A stretch of DNA of 64,000 nt from Trichobilharzia szidati (GCA_944472155.2 OX235279.1:144060920-144124919), one strand, 5' to 3'; positions 21,601 to 32,890 are shown, numbered from the stretch's first letter. Notes: generated by a model from the sequence alone, not told the origin. Numbers and translations are program-made.

Positions 21601-23558
21601 GCTACAGGTGTTCCTATCCGATAAGCTGGCAAATTTATCAAATATCAGAATGAAGGGATCCAACCTGTAAAGAATCTAACTTCGTGTTATAGGCAGTTTT
21701 CCTTGGTGAATATGGCACATTCCCAACACAGAGTATCCTTGTACGTATATATTTATTTGTTTTTGATAACTGAGTTTGTGCAAATCAATGAGTGGTCTCC
21801 AACGAATAAAATGAGATTCCGTTCTATAAAAAAGGAACTTACTTCAGGTTGGAAGAATGGTGAAGACGTACTTATAGTTTTTCTGTCTAAGAAAGCAATA
21901 ACTTAAATTGTGACTGAATTCCTGGGTAATGTTGACCTGTATCGCCAATAACTGGAACTTCTCTTATGCCTATGACTTATCCACTTTATTAAGCAAATGG
22001 ATAGCTTCTGCTTCCACTCTCTGGAGTAACTCCATTCTGTTGCTTCTGTAAGATCAGTCCGTGTACTTTGGCTAGTATACGCCGCGCAGCTCACTAGCTA
22101 CTTTGTACTTTTTAGAAGTTAAGCAAGTGAATAATTGGACTTTTGAAGGGCTTCTTCAAACGGTGATACATATGCAAAGTCAACTATGGCCTGTCAGAGG
22201 TAGTTTTCTGTGTTGAGCTTTAGTTAATGTACTGGCGTGTATCGACTAACAACTTGGAATTGGAGAACAACTTCATGCTTTCGCTACGACTATCTAATAT
22301 CCTTGTGACGTTAGCAGTATTTAGATCTAAATAGCATATTGTCATAACTTATAATTTCTCACTAGTTAGTTTTTATAGATATTTATCATTTTTGCAGGAC
22401 AACTTTCTTCTGCGATATCTCGTCACACAATAAACCTATGTACCTTATTTTCTGCTGCTGCTGGATTCAACATAGAACTTGGCACCGAAGTGCAGCAGTT
22501 CGAGTTGCCACGTTCCAAATAGCACACAAAGGTAGACAGGAAAATGAGAGAAGAGAATCAATAGAATTTAGATAAGTATAAGAGTGAAACAGAATAAGTA
22601 ATGGTAGAAAGGAATATGATGGTCACACGAATGTCTTCATGTAGAGTAGTCACTAACTGGTTGGTGAAAACAAAGTCCAATGAATATTTACTTTTAGTTG
22701 CAGAAATACTTTGGCAGTGGGGGGTTATTAATTCCTGACAGGCAGAATTCACTATCAGGCTTCAGATGCATACAGTTGTTTTAGACCAGGTGACTTGCAA
22801 TCAATAAGCGTGACAGTGTACAGTTAAAACTTAAAAGGTAAATTCACTGTGGACTTGTTGATGTTAAGAGATTCTAACTTAATTGAATTTCGTTTTATAT
22901 TTATCACATTTTAGAAAATATTGAAAATGGAGAGGCAATAAATAACAACAATCATCATTTGTGTGAACCATCAAACCAGGTAGTCAATAATGCAGTACCT
23001 CCTAACAGTCAAATGAGTAGTACATGTGGTACTGTTACACCCAGTACTAGTACTTCTACACAAGAGGAAGCATGGAAACGAATAAGTAATAAACACAAGT
23101 TAATCTCTATAGACTTCCTTTTTCAATATATGCTTGAAACTGGTGTTACTACTACTACTACTGGTTTAGTCAGTGACACAACGGAGTGTATTGCATGTAA
23201 ACTGAGAAAATGCGTGAATTATGAAACGGGAGTCACCATGGTTTGCGCAGCGTGCCCGCGATTCCCTCGTCTTTGTTCAGCACAATGTTTTCGATGGTGG
23301 CACAATGTTCATTTACCGGCATCCGGCAATAAACCAGGAGCAACAATCGAATCCAATCAAACCAATACAACAATAAGAAAATCAAATGACCAAGTTATGG
23401 TTTCAGAATCCCAGGTATCAAGTGAATTTAGAGCGCCTGAGGAATCAGTCCTCCAAACTTGTACAACACCCGTATGTCGGGTAGTCAGAAAGAGAAGACG
23501 ACGAAAAGCAGCCCGATATGGTTATGGGAGAAGAAAAGTTTGGTCTAGAAGAAGTTAA
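15638..23558 (+). CDS. Spliced gene ending in a piggyBac-type cysteine-rich domain (3' exons)
   Basis: Three exons join in phase: 15,638-15,923, 15,964-16,053 and 22,915-23,558. The first intron is only 40 bp and the second is 6.86 kb. The N-terminal part is helical ('LYADTVNMQL', 'LHFRDLRRAFDMTCDLQQHV'), followed by an acidic Asn/Gln-rich linker. The last exon has a Ser/Thr-rich stretch, then a Cys/His cluster (about 23,190-23,300) with spacing C-x2-C ... C-x2-C-x6-C-x3-C-x4-H. Its form CPxxPxLCxxxCFxxxxH matches the C-terminal domain of piggyBac transposases. The C-terminus is strongly basic ('RKRRRRKAARYGYGRRK'). No DDE catalytic domain is visible, so this may be a domesticated or chimeric gene. 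Function unknown; DNA binding is an inference from the CRD and basic tail. Confidence 0.65.
15924..15963 (+). other. 40-bp intron
   Basis: GTAATA donor, TTATTTTCAG acceptor. Removing it joins phase 1 to phase 1 and yields an uninterrupted frame. Introns this short are well known in schistosome genes. Confidence 0.65.
17110..18337 (-). pseudogene. Penelope-like element reverse transcriptase, minus-strand part
   Basis: The minus strand from 18,337 down to about 17,110 reads as a Penelope-type RT: 'IAKADKGNATVVLNKSDY', 'MYGSIKIH' followed by a stop, 'PIVDFRNTPTYELSKHL', 'MVSFDITSLYTNIPV' (first Asp), 'GVAMGSPISPIVAD', and a second catalytic box that reads RYVYDTF. Penelope RTs normally have YVDD, so one catalytic Asp is replaced by Tyr. 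The C-terminal part after 'KKNKKN' ends in a stop. The 5' portion is missing at 18,337, where an inverted second piece begins. Confidence 0.85.
17115..18812. repeat. Inverted repeat, arms about 470 bp, made of two Penelope 3' pieces
   Basis: The arms are about 17,115-17,583 and 18,340-18,808, in opposite orientation, with a spacer of about 755 bp that is unique Penelope RT sequence. Only a handful of base differences are visible (for example 'KRQKKNKKNCE' versus 'NRQKKNKKNYE'). The arms diverge right after the shared AGTAGTAATAACAT. Confidence 0.85.
18338..18923 (+). pseudogene. Penelope-like element, inverted plus-strand 3' piece
   Basis: This piece begins at the same codon region as the RT catalytic box ('NTFNPTPKIWWRYVYDTF') and runs on the plus strand through the RT C-terminus. 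It continues beyond the minus-strand copy to 'WTSETLRRILNKAGIRV', the segment that normally precedes the GIY-YIG endonuclease. The endonuclease itself is missing. The overlap with the minus-strand copy is nearly identical and both have the YVYD change. Confidence 0.85.
19085..19370 (+). mobile_element. tRNA-derived SINE (SINE-B) with LINE-J tail
   Basis: The head reads as a tRNA-like sequence (GGCTGAATGGTATACGGG, then GGTCCTGGGTCGAACCCC as B box). The loop CTTGTAA would give a Thr-type anticodon, but the folded arms are imperfect, so it is not called a tRNA gene. The 3' half (TTTGTGTGCTGCATGGATTG ... CTATGTTGAAACTC) matches the 3' UTR of the LINE-J copies. Confidence 0.7.
19480..19755 (+). 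mobile_element. LINE-J reverse transcriptase, upstream part of an interrupted copy
   Basis: Degenerate frames read like the entry region 'EAGFSFGR', a 'SVD...QCL' block and a 'SRARAYGKLPS' block, in the order found in this LINE. The sequence stops at about 19,755 and resumes at about 20,520 with 'GCPVSPFLLNF', so the intervening segment is an insertion. Confidence 0.6.
19755..20525 (-). mobile_element. Second LINE, 3' end, inserted in LINE-J
   Basis: The minus strand encodes a LINE RT C-terminus ('RRGGQLKTWLGTVKADMECL', 'LASDRRAWAAMIRDVHEAG', 19,770-20,003) and ends in a TAAG-type short repeat tail at about 19,755-19,775, which marks the 3' end. The upstream part (20,003-20,525) is degenerate. 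It lies exactly between two consecutive blocks of a plus-strand LINE RT. Confidence 0.65.
20520..21600 (+). mobile_element. LINE-J downstream part with 3' UTR
   Basis: Resumes with 'GCPVSPFLLNFIVYVL'. The catalytic box reads 'YANDIVLVG' (YADD changed to YAND), followed by 'FAPVKCKIILD', 'IADEISAQIRKTRV', a thumb region and a 3' UTR ending in the TTGAACTG...CATATGGAAAACTC signature. Many stops; not functional. Confidence 0.7.
22445..22600 (-). mobile_element. LINE-J 3' end fragment
   Basis: The reverse complement carries the AACTGCTGCACTTCGGTGCC...CTATGTTGAATCC 3' UTR signature near 22,465-22,530. No RT remains. Confidence 0.5.
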
Positions 23559-23599
23559 CCCGGTTGTTCATCGAAAACATACTAAGATAATTCTGATGG

Positions 23600-25030
23600 A
23601 CGCTATTTTTGAATTTATTGAAAAAATGAATGTACATATTAATAATAATAATAATAATGTTTTTTTATAAAATATATAAGTGTGATTAAACCGAGCATAT
23701 ACACAATATTTTCGTATTTCTTCCCATTCAGATCAAGAATCCATATCGCAATTTCACGGGCTGATGGTTATTCTTGGAAAAAATTTTGGTTCACAATATA
23801 CCGTAAGCACTACATAAGTTGATTACGTTCTTTGCGAATATCTTCAGCCAACAACTGAAATAATTTGCGACAGTATAGAAAGATAGACACAATCGAATCA
23901 CACATTGATTTAATTACGAATTTAATTCTAAAAAGGTGAAGATAATACAGTATAACAGGCAGTTAGTAATCTTGAGTATTTCAGACAACATACAAGTTTA
24001 CTTAATAAACCTTTAAAATCCACCTACTGAAGCCGGTGTTTTTGTTGAAGCTATCTATGAACGTCGTTATATCAGAAATAAATAAGTAGAACTTCCATGA
24101 AAGAAAACATTAAATTGTGATGAAGTTGAGAATAATTCAGGGTCAATCTTCGAGATGATTGGTTTTAATATGATGAGAAACTAATATTGTATTAGTTGTG
24201 CTCATAAGCAGTGGTGTAGCTGACTAGATTGTGCACCCGACTTTTATTCAGTCTGCCACGAATTTAAATTCATTGACCAGGATTTCAAAACTGCTCACTT
24301 ATTTTATAGTCGTCTAGTATCTATCTACCTTTGAGGCATTTGTTTACACACACTACAAATGCTGCTGTCTCGAATTTATTGTAAGTTTCAACATTTCCAA
24401 CGAAAGCGGCGCAGATGTTTACTATTAAAACAAAAAAGGCTTGAATTTAAGTTGGAGACAATGACCTTATGGTTACAAGGCGAGCTCGTACGCCATTAAT
24501 CCACTTGGACCCGGTCCAATGGCCAACGCATGAATTCCAACTTTTGCGAATCCACGCACGAAATAGCGCGACTGGCACTAGTCAGTGTTATCGCTGACGA
24601 TTGTTTGTCCTCATGTCCGACCTGCTGCATCCCACTGGTCACGAGTTCTCACTAGAAGTGATGAAGACTGCCGAACATGGACAGAATAGCTGTCCAGTAC
24701 TCCCAGGTTTCCCGATGTCATCTCATGATGAGATTCTGAAACAAATATTATTCTATGATCAGACTTTACTAGGTCACAGGAAAGAGGCGGACAGTTGACT
24801 TGACTGACAACAAGTATTGGCAAACGTCTGTATGAAAGCGTTTCAAGAAGAATAGAGGGACGCGTTTAATGCCAGGTAGAAGTAGGACATTGAAGAGATT
24901 CAAAATAAGACATTTATATTTATAATATTTACAATATATCGTTATTACCAAAATCAAGTGGTTATTGTTGGATTTTCGGTTCTTGAAGATTATAGAAATC
25001 ACATAAAATAAAAGACATGTACACTCACCA
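23600..25030. other. No supported gene; possible SINE remnant at 24,460-24,750
   Basis: After the stop of the CRD gene there is an AAT microsatellite (about 23,640-23,656), then AT-rich sequence. About 24,590-24,720 resembles 18,950-19,030 and 19,190-19,220 ('CACTGGTCAC...TTCTCACT', 'GCTGTCCAGTACTCCC'), so it is probably repeat-derived. Confidence 0.35.
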
Positions 25031-25540
25031 TTTGTAGCAGTGTAGGTCGACCGTGTATTCTATGGATTGGACATGTGCCGCGAATGTCATCCCAGAGGCT
25101 TCGTACAGGTCTCTGTTCGCTAACCCTGGGACGGGATGGAAAAGGCGGAGGGGTGGTCAGTCCGTGACGTGGCGTCGTGGGATGAAGGATATTTGTGCTA
25201 GATTAGCATCGGTTGGTGCGTCACGACTCCCTGGTTGAGGTCCACGAGATAGCTCGAATCGATGGCTCGAAACGTTATCGGATATGGCCAAGAATCGTAA
25301 TCAATGGCGAACGTGTTGCAATTCCCTTCTTTCTTCCCTTTCTGATGATAGTTAACGCATACTGTTTGAACTTGTTAAACATGACTGTTTTCCTTCCAGA
25401 TGAAGTTCTTTATGCGTTTTCTACTTATATTTTTACTTTTAATCTATGTTGTTTTATTATTATTGTGTGGCGCATCTTTCTTGGTGCCAAATTGTACCAA
25501 GTTTCTCTGCGATTAGATAAATAATAATAATAAATTCTAT
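25030..25540 (+). mobile_element. LINE 3' end (another family)
   Basis: The plus strand reads 'ANPGTGWKRRRGGQSVTW' and 'MKDICARLASVGASRLPGW', the basic C-terminal motif of a LINE ORF2, followed by a T-rich 3' UTR and an AAT-rich end at about 25,520-25,535. 5'-truncated. Confidence 0.65.
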
Positions 25541-25559
25541 GGATACTACTTAGGCATTG

Positions 25560-25738
25560 TCATCGTTTTGTTTGAATATTCACCAATGAATGTGATGCGA
25601 AAGGATCATTTTTAGAATCAGCATTCACTTCTCCTTTATTGCTTGTATGTGTTTCAACATCCATGGTGTTTTTATTTCTTTGTCGTCTTCCTCGCTTACG
25701 ACGTCGGTTACCCAGCTTATCATTTGACTTGAACAAAA
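25560..25738 (-). CDS. Possible terminal exon of an unknown minus-strand gene
   Basis: The minus strand opens after TTGTTCAAG and codes to a TGA at 25,560. The peptide has a basic stretch ('GNRRRKRGRRQRNKN') and a hydrophilic tail. It does not resemble the surrounding LINEs. No clear polyadenylation signal and no partner exon was found, so this rests on one acceptor-like site and the open frame only. Confidence 0.25.
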
Positions 25739-25799
25739 TATAAGAGTAAGAAATTATTTTGAAAGTTAACGACATACGTAAAGAAGACTTAATTTGACT

Positions 25800-26520
25800 A
25801 TTAAAAACTCCATATGATATAATTCGAGAAGTAGTGGTATATGAATATACTACTTATTTCCCTTATGACCGTTTGGTCATAGGGACATTCACCTTTCATA
25901 AACTAAACTGCTAAATATACTTTGGTGCAGAAAAGTAGCAGTTAGTAATCATACCCATTTCAGTATTTAGATAGTTAGCGTGACTTAGTTTGGAGATGAG
26001 ACATTCAATTGTTGAGTGGTACTGTGAAGCATTCGGCTTTGTTGTAGTATATACATCTATAAGATCGAAGAGTGTGAAAGGTTTACATGTTTGGAAGTCT
26101 TTGTCTTCTTAGCATCGTTTCCGATGTGTGGTGGTACCAGGACCATAAAATATACGCAGCAGTTAGACATGAGGTTTTGGGTGTAAAAACTCAATCAAAA
26201 TGGTAGACGACCATTTAGTATGATGATTGGGTAGTGTATCACAAATATCTGTATCCAGTTCATCAAATAAAAGCACTGTATCAGCTGAGGTACAATAAGG
26301 TTGAAAAAAGATAATAAGTAAAACGAATATTCAACTATGATAGTAATAACCCAACTATCCAAAAAAGAAACTGTGTGCAAACATTGTTTAAAAGAGTTCA
26401 AATTCACTGTAGCACTCTGGTGTTGAAGAGAATGGAAGAAAAATACCTGCTAGCCGCCTTCTAAAAGAATGGATATCCTCACGATTTCCTCAAAAAGTGT
26501 TTAAACTCGAGTGATAACAC
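25800..26520. other. No supported gene
   Basis: AT-rich sequence with only short ORFs and nothing recognisable. Confidence 0.5.
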
Positions 26521-26524
26521 CAAC

Positions 26525-26762
26525 AAGAATTTTATTTTTATTCCTTTACCTTTCCCAGTGGAACATAGGGCCTCAAGCTAGAGTCTTGGAATTTCGGTAA
26601 CAATGGTGCTTATTTTTACGTAATGAGGTTGCTAGCCTGGTGCTCAACCTTCCGTCTTTACCAGTCTTATTACTGGCTTAGCGAGGTGAAGGAGTGCGTC
26701 GGCCGGGATCGAACCACCGACGTGGTTGGCGAGCATTCTACCGCTGTCACCGACGCCACCGA
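26525..26762 (-). mobile_element. tRNA-derived SINE-A, second copy
   Basis: Matches 3,105-3,332 block for block, including 'GCTAGCCTGGTGCTCAACCT' and 'CTGGCTTAGCGAGGTGAAGG' on the plus strand, the B box within GGGATCGAACC, and the RTE-like tail at the low-coordinate end. A few bases are deleted around the B box. Confidence 0.8.
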
Positions 26763-26764
26763 AA

Positions 26765-27165
26765 AGAAAACATCGACAAAAACCAAAAGAAAATTCATTC
26801 TACCATATATAAGAAATATCTCTGAAATAACGGCTACAATATTAACACCGTTTGAGATAGATATGGCGCACAAGCCAGCCAGGACAATCAATTCATTCAA
26901 TATTGTGCAAACTAAAAGACCCAACAGGAAAACAAGATAAAATTGATACCATTTGCAAAATATATTGTATAAACTACAATAAACATTTCACTGGTCAAAG
27001 TGGGTGCACCCTACATGTCCTAATTCAAGAAGATAAATCGGCTGTGAAAAGGCACGATATTTACCGACACCAATGTGGTTGGGATAATGTAGAAATTTTA
27101 AATAGGGGAAACGCTAAAACTACTGCCAGGGGATTCCTAGGAGCCTGGTGATTAACAAACACATT
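26765..27165 (+). pseudogene. Penelope-like element C-terminus with GIY-YIG endonuclease
   Basis: Reads 'LPYIRNISEITATILTPF', then in a shifted frame 'CKLKDPTGKQDK', 'YCINYNKHFTGQSGCTLHVL' and 'SAVKRHD'. The pattern CxxCxxxYxGQTGRxLxxR...H is the GIY-YIG core of Penelope endonucleases. Here Y-I/V-G is FTG and the frame is broken near 26,935, so it is inactive. The RT is absent. Confidence 0.75.
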
Positions 27166-27369
27166 ACTATAGACAAAATGTACCAACTAATAAAGAATAA
27201 ATCATATGACAGGAAATTTCGAATTCTGAGTCAATAAAAGTATGACCAATAGAGATGTAAATTAACAACCAGTCACGACAGTGGTTGTCAGGAGATACAA
27301 TTATACCATCAATCGGCTTGCACTCTGCCGCTGTGCCACTGACACACGCCTATTATCTATGCATTGTTT

Positions 27370-28256
27370 AATGTAGTCAAAATAATCTAAGATGGAGATA
27401 GTGGGTCATTTGAGAGCATGCACTGAATGATTTGAGCTTTTACTATCTTTTCTATTGCACGTGAAACTACAGACGTGATGTTGATGGGGCGGTAGTTGTT
27501 GATATCAGCTATAGGCCCTTATTTATGGATAGGTACAATATAAGACTTCTTCCAGCTGGTAAGGTATGTCCCATCGCTTAGTAAAATTGAGTAAAATCAT
27601 GTCATTACCACCGTTTTTCAGCAGAATGGAAGATATGCCGTCTGAACCAGGAGTGTTACTAAGCTTAAGATTTGCGACAGCTTTATCGATCTCGTGTGTG
27701 GTAAAAAGTATGTCACTTAGACATTCGCCTGTTTTACGTGTGAAATCCACGACCTTATCGTTCTACAAGGTGTATAGTCTGGCAAAGTGCTTGCTAAACA
27801 GTTCACATATCACCTTAGTATTTTCGTAAGCAATCCCGTCTAAGTATAATATTTTAGGATAAGCTGTTTTGGAGTTCGTCAACCTACTTTTGAAAAGTTT
27901 GGCTATTTCTCCTGAGTTATGCGGTGCCTTAATGGCTCGCATTTCTTTGTTTCTGAGGCCTATATTTCTCAACTCTTCAATTCTATTGAGAAGGGACTTA
28001 ATAGCAATTAGTGATGACAAGTCATGATATCTGTAGTATTTTATTGAGTGCTTTCGTAGACTTCTCTTTATCGATGTCGGAATATAATCGCTTTGGAGGA
28101 ATTTGAAGCTAACAATTTTCTCAGGTGCAATGACATCATGAATTGAGTTAATATTGTGATGAAAATTGTTAAGAATTGCCTCTAAGGTCTCGTTCAAAAA
28201 GTATGTATTAATATTTATAGTAAATTTTCTGAATGACAAAAGGAATATTTCCAAAG
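27370..28256 (-). pseudogene. CR1-type LINE fragment, linker and RT N-terminus
   Basis: The minus strand reads 'SIKRSLRKHSIKYYRYHD', 'FSKHFARLYTL' (27,763-28,254), then 'AVANLKLSNTPGSDGISSILLKNGG' (shortened here to its core TPGSDGI) in another frame, and remnants of 'NYRPINITSVVSRAIEKIVK'. It belongs to the same clade as the 5.5- and 8.7-kb elements but is truncated at both ends. Confidence 0.75.
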
Positions 28257-28659
28257 ATGTGTCGTTAGAATTAAAAATATTTAGATAACAAATTACGTAG
28301 TGTGGGAAGCGCTAATCGAGTAGAAAGTAAAACGAAATTAGATAAGTAAGTTGAGTGACGCAATACAATTGATGGGGTTGAGTGGAACTTAACTAAGGTT
28401 GAATGAGAGTCAAGTTAACAACAATGGTAATAAGGGATAGAAATTTAATTGGGAGTGGGGTAAGAAAATAATACAATTAAGAAACAAACAACAAAAATTA
28501 CGTATTTCATATAAACCATCCAACATTCAGAGGCTTCGATCCCCGGTTCAGTTTGAAAACCTCATAAATCAAACATATGATCTGGTACCAACATCTGAAG
28601 AGAATCCCCAACTATTCAAATCGTCGGTCCTTGGAGTCGTTCAAGTGATACAACTAGGT

Positions 28660-28860
28660 TTCTTTGATCCCCACTAGTAAGGTCTTTCTAATGGGTGCGA
28701 TGGCAGTGAGTTGTCTACTGGTCGTCTGCCTGTGTTTATGTGGTATATGTACGTCGCCTTGTTGATGTTCGTCCGTTGGGTCTCGAAATTCGCTCGCTTC
28801 TTGTGCAGTGCACATCACGCCTGGAAAAGAAAAGAAAAATTCTGAGAAACATGTCGAAAA
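28660..28860. repeat. Dispersed repeat R3, direct partner of 37,560-37,765
   Basis: Both copies share the order 'GATGGCAGTGAGTT(G/A)TCTAC', 'TGATG(T/C)TCGTCCG(T/C)TGG', 'GAAAAGAAAA'. Similarity is about 75% by eye. The two copies flank, at a distance, the gypsy pol debris at 30.5-32.9 kb, but LTR ends are not evident. Confidence 0.5.
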
Positions 28861-28974
28861 AAGTTTGCCAAAAGTTTTGTTTGTAACGGAAAATATAGCA
28901 GACATATTTAGTTTATGATGTGGGGAGAAGTAAAAAGTAATCGATATGCACAGAAGAAGAATTGATAAGTTCTA

Positions 28975-30430
28975 AGGGGGATTATGTGGAAAGGTACCTA
29001 CCGATTGGAAGAAAGGTTACCTCATCAAGCTGCCAAAGAAGGGCTACCTAGTCAGGCCTCTACAAGAACTAGCGTGAAATTGTGCTTCAGTCCACACTAA
29101 GTCTCATCATCCTGGAGAGAAAGAGTGATCCACTGGGTGCAGGACCCCGCCGGCCTGGAACAGGCTGGATTCAGGAAAGGCAAATCATGTGGTGTTCAAA
29201 TTACAACTGTACGTATTTTCATCACGAACAAAGCATAGAATGACAGTCAAACCTGCATCCCAACTTCATCGACTTCGACAAGGCCTTCATCAGACAGCGT
29301 TGACCGAGAAGAAATTTAGAAACTGCTTTAATACTACGGCATGCAGTGTCCAGGTCTTCATCAACCTCATTCAACCACCGGCTATATGACAGTGGCAGCG
29401 TCAGGTGATCCACAACGGAAAACTCCGAGAGGCATTCGTAGTGAATACAGGAGTAAGGCAAGGCTGCCTCCTACTATCACCGATGATATCCCTAATTGTA
29501 GTGGACTGGATTCTGTGTCGGACTGTGCATGGGAGTAAGAAGATAGGAATACGCAGAACCACCAATAAGAAGACTCTAGAAGATCTGGATTTTTCAGATG
29601 ATATATGTATAATGCCACACAAACTCGAAGACTTGCAGGCGAAAACCAACAAACTGACAGAAGAAGCAGACCGAGAAGACAGGATTCCAGGTGAACATAG
29701 AGAAGACGGAGGTGGTGAAGATAGCCAAATAACAGTGAAAGCTAGCAGCACGAACCAACATGAACAGGAGAGATTTGATAGAGATTACTTCCTTCACTTA
29801 TTTAGGAAACATCGTCTCAACAGGCTCATGGCACGGATGAAGACGTCAAAGCCAGTCAGAATCGGAAAGGCGAGATACGCCTTCATCAACCTGAAACCAG
29901 TTTGGAAATATTCTGCACTCCGCCTCAGCATAAACAACAAGAATGGGATTTTCAACATCAATCTGAAGTCGGTCCTTCTATACGGGTCAGAAACTTGCAC
30001 TGCGCGTAAGTCACGAAAAGGATTTCCAACAGCTTGTTGCAGACTTTCATCAACAGCTGCCTTCACCGGCTCCATACTGAAAATCAAATGGCCTGCTGGC
30101 CAGAGAGAATAAATAACTAGAAACCCTGACTGGGAATAAACCAACCAAGAATTTATTGCTCAACAAATATGTAGGAGGAAATGGAGATGGATTGTGCATA
30201 TGTTGAGGAGGCCGTTGAATAACATCGGACGCAGTGCTGGCCATCATTCGAGTGGCATCCCATTGGGAATTGACTAGTGGGTCATCGGTGCGAGGGTGAC
30301 ATGGAGGAGATTGTGTGGAGAGGAGATGAGAGATTATGGGCAATCGTAGACCCAGCTGAAGAGGATGGCAGAAAACAGAAGAAAGTGGAGATATGTTGTT
30401 GAAGCCCTAAGTCCCACTTGGAGCCCAAAG
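28975..30430 (+). mobile_element. RTE-clade LINE (SR2-like), 5'-truncated and degenerate
   Basis: Starts in 'GKVPTDWKKGYLIKLPKKG', with entry-site remnants ('LDSGKANHV'), then 'VIHNGKLREAFVVNTGVRQGC' (in parts) and 'LEDLDFSDDICIM', in which the catalytic FADD is FSDD. Further on come 'KARYAFINLKPVW' and 'SVLLYGSETCTA', and the element ends at an AATAATAAT tail near 30,430. Several frameshifts. Confidence 0.8.
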
Positions 30431-30539
30431 GAATACTAATAATAATCAAAGGGGATCTTAGTGCGTCTTATCAACTTACACTTTTGGCTAGCTGGACAGA
30501 TATAAGGCCAATGCCTTAATCCCTAATTATATACCAGGT

Positions 30540-32890
30540 CAGCGAGGCCAACTAGTGGTGAGCTTGACTGTATTTCAGATTCCTGAGTGAGGTAAGCTGT
30601 GTAAGGTATCAAATACGTTATGGTGGTAACTTTTAGTCACAATAAAGCCAGAAGTACCGGCAGAAATATTACAGAGAATTGCGTCGTCACCAATGTCTAT
30701 AGGTGCTCGGTTGATTGCAGAGTTGTTGTCGACAACTTATGTTGAAACTTAGTTTCCTCTTTTTGGAGGTGAGCCAGTTTCATGAGGACTATGCCATATG
30801 TTTGAACGAAGCGGTGGTTGTATCTACCACAGTGTTGTTGGCCCCGCATATGTGGTAATATTGGATGCAATCTGCGAAACGTAATCGGGCTGGCGTGATT
30901 CTCTCGTCGAATGTCTATCTGAAGCTGAGCTTCGAAAGTGAGTTAGTGGTTTGTGGTCTGTGAATGTAATGAATTCATGTGGCTCCATTGAATATCTAAA
31001 ATGGCGCATAGCATAGTATATAGCCAGAAGTTCTCTACCAAACGTGCTCTACTTCGTTTCTGCTGTTTGTAGCCGCCTTGAGGAAAAGGCTAGTGGTTAC
31101 CACTTCTCGTTGACCAACTGTTGCAGAACTGTGTCGATTGCACTGTCAGATGCATTAATTGAGATACTTAGGGGTACTGTTGGATCCTGTCGCATTAGTA
31201 GAGTGGCATCTGCGATGGCTATTTTATCCATATAAAAACACTCCTAACGGACGCTCCGAGATCGATTCACTTGTTAACATTTCGAAGCAATGGGTGAATT
31301 CCAGAGACACAGTTAAGAATTAACAAGAACCATTGATCAAGCCACTGAAAGTGCGAATATTTTTCAGTCCTTGGATTCGTAAAGTTCAAAAGTGCCTCTG
31401 CTTTACTGGCCAGTAGGTGGATACGGCTGAAGTCAATGATGTGGCCGGGAAAGTTATTCGGACGTTAATGGTAACACCCTGTTGGGGTAACCTATCGATT
31501 GCCAAGTCCAAGTGTCGGAGATGAGTTCCCTTATTTGGACTCGCGATGAGGCAGCTGCCTAGATGTGCGTATAGAAAGTTCAGACAGAGGAATACCTTGT
31601 CATTTAGGCGTTGGAATATTTGTGCTGAGTTACGGAGACTGAATGACATGTGTAGGAACTCGAACAGCCTGGAAGACGTATGGATACCTGTTTTTTGGGA
31701 TGTCTTCTAATGCTATCGGAATTTGGTTGCACTCGCAAAAAAGTCTTTTTTCGAAAAACATAGTCCCCCCCCCCCAGATAAAGTTGCCGTCGAGTCGTGT
31801 ATATGAGGCAACAGATAGCAGTCTGAGATCGTTTTGGCATTCAGTAGTCGGTAATTACCAGTGGGTCGCAAATCAACGTTACTTTTTTCGGTACTATATA
31901 GAGTGGGAATACCCATGAGCTATTTGAAGGCTGAATAATGCCAAGAATTACCATATCGTCAAATTCGTCTTTCACTAGTTGCGGTCTGTCAGAAGTAAGC
32001 CGTCGTGCTTCGGATGTCATGGTTTGTCCTGTGGGTGAGATGTTATGCATAAAACTGCTAGTTATGCACGGCAAACTGTTTGAGGGAAGATTAAGCTCTG
32101 GGTGTGTGTCGACAGTCGGCTGAAAAGCTGAAACAACTTATGCCTTCTTAACCAGTGACAAGCTTGGACCTACGCAGGTTATACCTTTAATAGACAGTCT
32201 AGCGGTACCGTCTATCAGTCTTTGTAACAGGACATCACGAGTAGGTCATGACAGCTAAGTAGATCCGTGCCTATGGTAGGTATTGTATTGTCAGCAAGAA
32301 GGAGAATCCACTGATGAATAGGTTCGCGTAAACTTACGTTCAGATAGATGTGTCTTCGTCTGAAGGCTGTTTTCCATCTGCAGCCATTGGGCTGAAAGTC
32401 GGTTCTATCTTTGGCAGGAAGGACACTGACTTAAGCACATGTATCAAACAAGTACCGGGTTTTGCAAAACGCACATACACAACAACCACTTACCGCCGGC
32501 TAATGCTTTCGATAACGATTGCCAGAGGGGCAGTTTCACATAGTCTTTGAATCCTCGCTGAAATTCTGGGGTTTCCGGCAACACTTAGCTTCCTGGCCAC
32601 AGGTATTATGATACCAACACCAGTGTGGATTCTTAGACAGACGTGGTTTAGATTTCAAGTGACAACGTGAGTTACTATGTTGAGATGATTTCCACCAGTG
32701 GTTGAGGAAGATGCAGGGGTTGTCTGACCTAATAAGTCGCTTAGAAAAGTTAAATAAATCTGACATTAAGGAGTCACAGCTGAATAATTGTTTATTGATC
32801 TATCGAAATTCATTGACTATCTACTGCGATATTCCAGGGATTCTACCAGCCGGAACACCTAAGTCATCAATGACGGCTCCCTGAAGTGTC
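30540..32890 (-). pseudogene. Ty3/gypsy gag-pol segment: zinc knuckle, protease, RT, RNase H, integrase start
   Basis: Minus-strand order: a gag-end zinc-knuckle-like motif 'CWYHNTCGQEAKCC' (32,536-32,766), a protease trace 'LFDTCA' in place of DTG (about 32,430), and RT N-terminus 'EFDDMVILGIIQPSNSSW' (31,841-32,074). The RT core follows, 'SFSLRNSAQIFQRLNDKV', with the YIDD-type box decayed to 'YAHLGSCLIASP' (31,386-31,649). Next are RNase H 'FITFTDHKPLTHF' (30,824-31,009) and a segment before the integrase zinc finger ('ILCNISAGTSGFIV'). Many stops; inactive. LTRs were not identified. Confidence 0.8.

Noticed and set aside
31760..31780. Poly-C run as a regulatory or G-quadruplex site
   Set aside because: A single short homopolymer inside a decayed gypsy RT; no further G/C runs around it.
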